NCBI RefSeq assembly: GCF_905397285.1 | Contig: NZ_CAJPUX010000001.1 | Span: 1,426,001 to 1,490,000, forward strand | Direction of reading: 5' to 3' | DNA: 64,000 bases | Source of the DNA: Cupriavidus plantarum | GTDB lineage: Bacteria > Pseudomonadota > Gammaproteobacteria > Burkholderiales > Burkholderiaceae | Shown: positions 59,703-64,000 of the stretch, piece after piece | How the letters are laid out: each line of letters starts with the position of its first letter | Position numbering within the stretch: the stretch's first letter is position 1 | The notes under the pieces: generated by a model | Database searches by the model: none | What the model saw: only the letters and a program-made list of their open reading frames with translations | What the model was told of the DNA's origin: nothing | Position numbers and translations under genes: made by a program

Positions 59703-60430
59703 CCGAACATTCCTCCGTTGACCGAGATCACCTGGCGCGTGATGTACCCCGCGTCGCGCGACATCAGAAAGGCCACCGTCGCGGCGACCTCGTCCGGCGA
59801 GCCGAGGCGGCGCGCGGGGATCATGCGCAACGCTTCCTCGCGCACGTGGGCTTCGACCATGTCGGTATCGATGAGGCCCGGCGCCACGCAGTTGACGGTG
59901 ATGTCGCGCTTGGCCAGCTCGATCGCGAGCGCCTTGGTCGCGCCGATGATGCCGGCCTTGGCGGCGCTGTAGTTGGTCTGGCCGCGATTGCCCACGAGTC
60001 CGGACACCGAAGACAACGTGACGATGCGGCCCGGCTGGCGACGCTGAACCATCGGCATCACGAGCGGATTGAGCACGTTGTAGAACGCGTCCAGGTTGGT
60101 GTGGACCACCTCGTCCCATTCCTCGCCGGTCATCGCGGGGAACGCCGCGTCGCGCGCAATGCCCGCATTGCAGACCACGCCGTAATACATGCCGTGCGCC
60201 TCGATATCGGCCAGCAGCACGCGCGACGTTTCCTCTCGCTGCGACACGTCGAAGCTCAGCACGCGGGCCTTGCGTCCGCATGCGCGCGCCGCGTCGGCCA
60301 CCGATTCCGCTTCATCGCGGCGCGAGCGGCAATGGATGGCCACGTCGTAGCCTTCGCGGGCCAGGCGCAGCGCGATGGCGCGCCCGATGCCGCGCGACGA
60401 TCCCGTGACCAGAACCGTGGGATTGCTCAT
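59699..60430 (-). CDS. 3-oxoacyl-ACP reductase (FabG-like, aryl polyene cluster)
   Basis: 243-residue short-chain dehydrogenase. NADP-binding VLVTGSSRGIGRAIA, Asn of NAG (VCNAGIARDA), catalytic Ser in LSSVSGLVGN, and Tyr/Lys in NYSAAKAGI, then the C-terminal NGGMFG. It reduces the 3-oxoacyl intermediate each cycle. ATG 60430 overlaps the stop of the dehydratase gene and the stop overlaps the ketosynthase start. Confidence 0.91.
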   Translation of the reverse strand: MSNPTVLVTGSSRGIGRAIALRLAREGYDVAIHCRSRRDEAESVADAARACGRKARVLSFDVSQREETSRVLLADIEAHGMYYGVVCNAGIARDAAFPAMTGEEWDEVVHTNLDAFYNVLNPLVMPMVQRRQPGRIVTLSSVSGLVGNRGQTNYSAAKAGIIGATKALAIELAKRDITVNCVAPGLIDTDMVEAHVREEALRMIPARRLGSPDEVAATVAFLMSRDAGYITRQVISVNGGMFG

Positions 60431-60933
60431 ACCTCTTGTCCTTGCAGAAACGCCTGCGCGTCGGCAGGCTGAAAAACGGAAACGTTGGCGCGTGCAACCT
60501 CGCGGCCGGCCATGTCGATGCGGCAGGAGAACTGACCCAGGCCGTTGTCGCCGATCAGTTCGGGCTGCGCGTGGACCGTCAGCGTGCTGCCAATCGGAAA
60601 GTGCGACACGTCGCATTCATAGCGGCGCGAGCCCAGCAGGAAGCCCACGCCCGGAGGCTTGCCGGCGAGGCGGTCCCGCATGCCGGACCATGCGGCAATG
60701 GTTTGCGCCATGTATTCGATGCCGACCCATGCCGGCATGCCACTGGCGTCGACAAACAACTGCGTGCCGCGGATTTCGGCGCGTGCCACGCAATGCGTGT
60801 CGTCGGCGTGCACGAGGGCATCGAGCAGCAGCATGGCGCCGCCGTGCGGGACGATTTCACGCACCGGTGGCAGGGAGGTCTTAAGGTTCGTCGATGGGTT
60901 CATCGACGGCGCGTCCTGTGTCTCCTGTGTCAT
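60427..60933 (-). CDS. 3-hydroxyacyl-ACP dehydratase, hotdog fold (ApeP-like)
   Basis: 168 residues. Hotdog-fold dehydratase with the catalytic His in IVPHGGAMLLLDALV and the helix GMPAWVGIEYMAQTIAAWSG. It makes the trans double bond after ketoreduction, giving the conjugated polyene. ATG 60933 overlaps the upstream ketosynthase stop (TGATG); ATG at residue 11 (MNPSTNL) is an alternative start. Sits between two chain-elongation genes in the coupled cluster. Confidence 0.86.
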   Translation of the reverse strand: MTQETQDAPSMNPSTNLKTSLPPVREIVPHGGAMLLLDALVHADDTHCVARAEIRGTQLFVDASGMPAWVGIEYMAQTIAAWSGMRDRLAGKPPGVGFLLGSRRYECDVSHFPIGSTLTVHAQPELIGDNGLGQFSCRIDMAGREVARANVSVFQPADAQAFLQGQEV

Positions 60934-62150
60934 CAGGCGGCTCCCATCACCAGCGTGCAATTGCTGCCGCCGAATGCGAACGAGTTGCTCAGCACGTAGC
61001 GCGGCGCGCGGCCAAGGCTGCTGCCCGGCGCGGCCACGTGGAGCGTCGGCAGCGCGGCGTCGGCGGCACCGTCCCACCAGTGCGGCGGCAACTGGCCGCG
61101 CGGATTGTCCGCGAGCGTCAGCCACGACAGCGCCGCTTCGATGGCGCCCGCGGCGGCAAGCGTGTGGCCCGTCAGCGGTTTGGTCGAGCTGACGGGAACG
61201 TCGTTGCCAAGCAGGTCCGCGACGGCGTGGGCTTCCATGATGTCGTTGGCGGGCGTGGCGGTGCCGTGCAGGTTCACATAGTCGATGGCGCCGGGCTCGA
61301 TGCCGGCTACCTGTAGCGCCTGGCGCATCGCGAGGCGTGCGCCTTCTCCCTTGGGATCGGGGGCCGACACATGGTATGCGTCCGAGGACTCGCCCCAGCC
61401 AGCCAGTCTGACGGGGCCCGCCTCGCGCGACATCACGAACAGCGCGGCGCCCTCGCCGAGATTGATGCCGTTGCGGTTCGCGGACAGCGGATTGCAGCGC
61501 GTGGCGCTGACGGATTCCAGTGCCGAGAAGCCTGCTACCGTGAACGCGCAGAGGGTGTCCACGCCGCCGGCGATCACCACGTCGGCGAGACCATTGCGCA
61601 GGAGGCGCGCGCCGGCCGCAATGGCTTTGGCGCCCGATGAGCAGGCGGTGGAGATAGCGTACGCGGGCCCGCGTGTGCCGAGCACCCTGGCCAGCAGCAG
61701 AGCGGGCGAACCGAGTTCCTGCTGGCCGTAGTGGTACGCCTGCGGGAGCGCGCCGTGCTGTGACAGATGCTGGATCGCCTGTTCGCCTTCGCGGATGCCG
61801 GACGTGCTGGTGCCGATGATCACGGCCACGCGAGTCGGGCCGACGCGCTGGATGGCCGCATCGACGGTGTCGCGGATCTGCGCGAGCGCGTCCAGCAGGA
61901 GGGTGTTGTTGCGGCTGCGGTGATTGACGGGCCAGTCGTCGGCGGCCATTCCCGCTGCGCGTGCGGCGTCGAGTGCGGCGTCTTCCGGCAAATCCTCGAC
62001 CGTGCCGAGCAGCAGGTGGCGGCCTTGCGTATAGCGGTCGGTGACCTCGCCGGGGGCATTGCTATCGGGATGCCACATGGCCCCACGCACAGCCTGCTGG
62101 CCACGGCCGAGCGCGCACGTTACGCCGACGGCGTTGAGATAGGCGGTCAT
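60933..62150 (-). CDS. Beta-ketoacyl-ACP synthase, second copy (aryl polyene type)
   Basis: 405-residue ketosynthase with intact Cys170 (AISTACSSGAKA), His in NLHGTATPANDI and KPLTGHTLAAAG, and C-terminal SNSFAFGGSNCTLV. This is the FabF/FabB-like subgroup distinct from the neighbouring copy. ATG 62150 overlaps the DUF3261 gene stop and its own stop overlaps the dehydratase start. Since Cys and both His are present it is not a chain-length-factor-like inactive partner. Confidence 0.9.
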   Translation of the reverse strand: MTAYLNAVGVTCALGRGQQAVRGAMWHPDSNAPGEVTDRYTQGRHLLLGTVEDLPEDAALDAARAAGMAADDWPVNHRSRNNTLLLDALAQIRDTVDAAIQRVGPTRVAVIIGTSTSGIREGEQAIQHLSQHGALPQAYHYGQQELGSPALLLARVLGTRGPAYAISTACSSGAKAIAAGARLLRNGLADVVIAGGVDTLCAFTVAGFSALESVSATRCNPLSANRNGINLGEGAALFVMSREAGPVRLAGWGESSDAYHVSAPDPKGEGARLAMRQALQVAGIEPGAIDYVNLHGTATPANDIMEAHAVADLLGNDVPVSSTKPLTGHTLAAAGAIEAALSWLTLADNPRGQLPPHWWDGAADAALPTLHVAAPGSSLGRAPRYVLSNSFAFGGSNCTLVMGAA

Positions 62151-62821
62151 TGGTTGGCTCCGGAGTTCCCGCTCAGCGTGCGGATGGTGAGTCGATACCC
62201 ATCGCGGCGCTGCTCGATGAGGGTGGTGGCGGCATCTGGATAGCGGATTTCCACGACGACGTCGTCGCCCTGACGGAGGCGCCGCCCGGTGGGCGCATCG
62301 TCGAGCGCCCAGCCTTGCGGCAGCGCGCCACGGATTGCGGGCGCGGGCCACAGGGAGAGCTGGAGGTCGCTGAGGATACGCTCGGGCTGCACGCTGTCGG
62401 GCGCCCACGGCGAGCGCGTGATCCGCAGTTCCGTGCCATCCCAGTCCAGCCGCGCCAGTACCTGCCCACCGCCAATGGCCGCCACGCGCGTGTGGGTGGC
62501 ATTGGCTTCGAGCAGCACCTGCAACTCGCGATGCTCTGGCTGGCCGGCCCGCATGAAATCGGCCGCGATGGTTTGCTGCAGCATCAACTCGCGCTGCAGT
62601 GCTGCGGGGGGCAGCCGCAGCAACGGCGCCGGCATCATCGCTGCCGCGGGCGGCCGCACATCCGTCGTGCCAGCCGGCCCGGCGCACGCCGCGAGGCACA
62701 TCGCCAGCACGGCTAGAGAGGGCACGACCATAGCGGGCACGGCTTTCGCAATGCCCCACATGGCGAGCGGTTCAACCGGGCGGTCACGAAGGGGGCGGAA
62801 GGGTCCGAGCAGACGCGTCAT
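62147..62821 (-). CDS. DUF3261 lipoprotein
   Basis: 224 residues. A lipobox occurs after a hydrophobic stretch: LAVLAMCLAACAG, with the lipidated Cys near residue 47; about 25 residues precede the hydrophobic region, so the real start may be a later Met such as the one at MWGIAKAVPAM. The body matches DUF3261, found in aryl polyene loci and related to LolB-like lipid carriers. It may pass the polyene-lipid to the outer membrane. ATG 62821 overlaps the exporter gene stop. Confidence 0.78.
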   Translation of the reverse strand: MTRLLGPFRPLRDRPVEPLAMWGIAKAVPAMVVPSLAVLAMCLAACAGPAGTTDVRPPAAAMMPAPLLRLPPAALQRELMLQQTIAADFMRAGQPEHRELQVLLEANATHTRVAAIGGGQVLARLDWDGTELRITRSPWAPDSVQPERILSDLQLSLWPAPAIRGALPQGWALDDAPTGRRLRQGDDVVVEIRYPDAATTLIEQRRDGYRLTIRTLSGNSGANQ

Positions 62822-64000
62822 GGGCGGAACCACGGTGAAAGGGCCCACACGGCGCCGACGCCCGCAAGCATGGTGATGCCGAATGCGTGCAGCGCGGGCG
62901 TCGAGGAGAGGGCGAGCAGGCCGAATGCCAGCAGGGTGCTGGCCGCACCGAGCACGATCGCGGTCCACGAGACGCCGTCGCCTGGATGCTCGAGCAGGAA
63001 GATGCCATAGTCCACGCCGACGCCCAGCAAGAGCGCGAGGGCCAGCACGGGGAAGAGCTGGAGCGGGACATGCAGCCAGCCGAGCAGCGCCACGCTGCAC
63101 AGTCCCGCGAGCAGCGTCGGCACGAGGGCGCGCCATGACGCGCGGCCATAGCGCCATGCCAGCAGCGCCGCGACGGCCACCGCGCCGGCCAGCAGCAGCC
63201 AGCTCATGAGCACGCGGTAGTGGTGCAGCAGACCGGTCAGGTCAGCGATACGGTCCGCGTATTCCACGCCCTCCACGCCCGGAACAGGCGCGGCAGCGGC
63301 ATTAGCCGCAGCACCCGAAGCACCGGCCGCTTCGGCAGCCGATGCAGTCGCCGCAACCGGACCATCCGAGGGACCATCCGATGCGTTCGACACGCCCATC
63401 ACCGCCCGCTCCACCGCCTGCGCCGCTGCCGGATCCGCCAGCCCCCGCAGCAACACGACACTCGCATATGGCCCCGCCGCATGTCCCTCTCGACCGAGCC
63501 ACAGATGACGCAAGGCCGAGGACACCGGGCTAGCCAGCCACGCGGACAGCGTCAGGACATCGGCAGGCGCGGCGGCACCCGAAGGCACGGTCACCCGAGC
63601 CGTCCGCAACGCCTTTGCCACCCGCTCGCGCACCTCCTCCTCGAGCGGCTCGGTCAGCGCGGCATCCGCCCGCTGCCGTCCGGCGGAAGGTACCCAATCG
63701 GAAAGCGCGATCACACCATCGAGCCGCCCCTGCGCAATCAACGGCTGCAGCCGCGCCTTCACGGCCTCTTCACGCTCGAGCACCTGATCCGGCGTTGCGC
63801 CGCGAACCAGCAGGAATTGCGTCGGGCTCGGGCTTCCGAGCAACCGCCCAACCGTGCGCTGTGCCTCGACCAGATGCGAAGGCGAATTCTGCAGTTGCCG
63901 CACATCGTCCACGACCCGCACCCGCCACACACCGCCCGCGACAAACAACGCCAGCAACGCACCCAAAACGAACGTACGCCGATCCCACCCCGCCCGCGGC
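62818..64000 (-). CDS. MMPL/RND-type exporter, partial (5' end beyond the window)
   Basis: Only the C-terminal half is present; the frame stays open to base 64000 (upstream codons read PRAGWDRRTFVLG), so the start lies outside. Seen: a helix (TFVLGALLALFVAGGVW), a large periplasmic loop with the Ala-rich, low-complexity stretch VAATASAAEAAGASGAAANA, then helices VLMSWLLLAGAVAVAALLAW, LLGVGVDYGIFLLEHPG (the conserved Asp of MMPL proteins), SWTAIVLGAASTLLAFGL and ITMLAGVGAVWALSPWF. In aryl polyene loci this protein exports the polyene or its lipid conjugate. It heads the visible part of the cluster. Confidence 0.86.
   Translation of the reverse strand, partial: PRAGWDRRTFVLGALLALFVAGGVWRVRVVDDVRQLQNSPSHLVEAQRTVGRLLGSPSPTQFLLVRGATPDQVLEREEAVKARLQPLIAQGRLDGVIALSDWVPSAGRQRADAALTEPLEEEVRERVAKALRTARVTVPSGAAAPADVLTLSAWLASPVSSALRHLWLGREGHAAGPYASVVLLRGLADPAAAQAVERAVMGVSNASDGPSDGPVAATASAAEAAGASGAAANAAAAPVPGVEGVEYADRIADLTGLLHHYRVLMSWLLLAGAVAVAALLAWRYGRASWRALVPTLLAGLCSVALLGWLHVPLQLFPVLALALLLGVGVDYGIFLLEHPGDGVSWTAIVLGAASTLLAFGLLALSSTPALHAFGITMLAGVGAVWALSPWFRP

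Overview
The window is GC-rich, densely coded DNA with no mobile element, rRNA, tRNA or CRISPR array that I could see. Four Bug-type (tripartite tricarboxylate) periplasmic binding proteins, paired LysR/IclR regulators, a PrpR-like sigma-54 activator and a bacterial Lhr repair operon point to a betaproteobacterium of the Burkholderiaceae. A Cupriavidus/Ralstonia-like organism is my best guess; this is inference from gene content only.

Layout. 1-5.7 kb: an IclR regulator, a cyclase-family hydrolase and a branched-chain-amino-acid-type binding protein read leftward as one catabolic unit, followed by an AI-2E family membrane protein and two small envelope proteins. 5.8-8.0 kb: a TonB-dependent siderophore receptor. 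8.2-13.8 kb: a six-gene leftward operon with the order RsbR, RsbS, RsbT, a fused anti-sigma-kinase/SpoIIE phosphatase, a histidine kinase and a hybrid kinase, i.e. a stressosome-type signalling module. 14.1-20.4 kb: the divergent four-gene LHR DNA-repair operon (MBL nuclease, ATP-dependent ligase, Lhr helicase, PdeM phosphoesterase), every junction overlapping as ATGA. The two operons share an upstream region with a perfect 11-bp-arm palindrome.

20.4-29.4 kb: a tandem-PAS hybrid kinase, a Rieske oxygenase with a beta-hydroxyacid-type dehydrogenase, an Old Yellow Enzyme, a flavin disulfide reductase and a QseC/QseB-like two-component pair. 29.5-35.2 kb: a leftward LysR / Bug / aspartoacylase-like / patatin / GntP permease group. 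35.3-36.9 kb: the most unusual gene here, a 518-residue protein with two PPxY motifs in a polyproline region, a textbook ubiquitin-interacting motif and an OTU-like Cys/His protease core, which looks like a host-directed deubiquitinase. 37.2-42.2 kb: a LysR regulator, MnmH, and a divergent pair of unknowns (a PD-(D/E)XK-like protein and an AAA-type ATPase) sharing an AT-rich operator region. 42.3-49.6 kb: a Bug protein, then a PrpR-like activator facing a sigma-54 promoter that drives a CoA transferase, an HMG-CoA-lyase-family enzyme and two Bug proteins. 49.5-55.6 kb: assorted genes (degenerate histidine kinase, GlxA-type regulator, DUF72 protein, hemerythrin, MetQ, small proteins).

55.6-64.0 kb: a leftward, translationally coupled biosynthetic cluster (ammonia-lyase, phosphopantetheinyl transferase, periplasmic protein, two ketosynthases, ketoreductase, dehydratase, DUF3261 lipoprotein, MMPL exporter) typical of aryl polyene pigment loci; it runs off the right edge.

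A recurring structural theme is short tandem repeats with 12- or 15-bp period at gene 3' ends, present at four of the eight convergent gene junctions and also inside the 3' parts of lhr and the ammonia-lyase gene.
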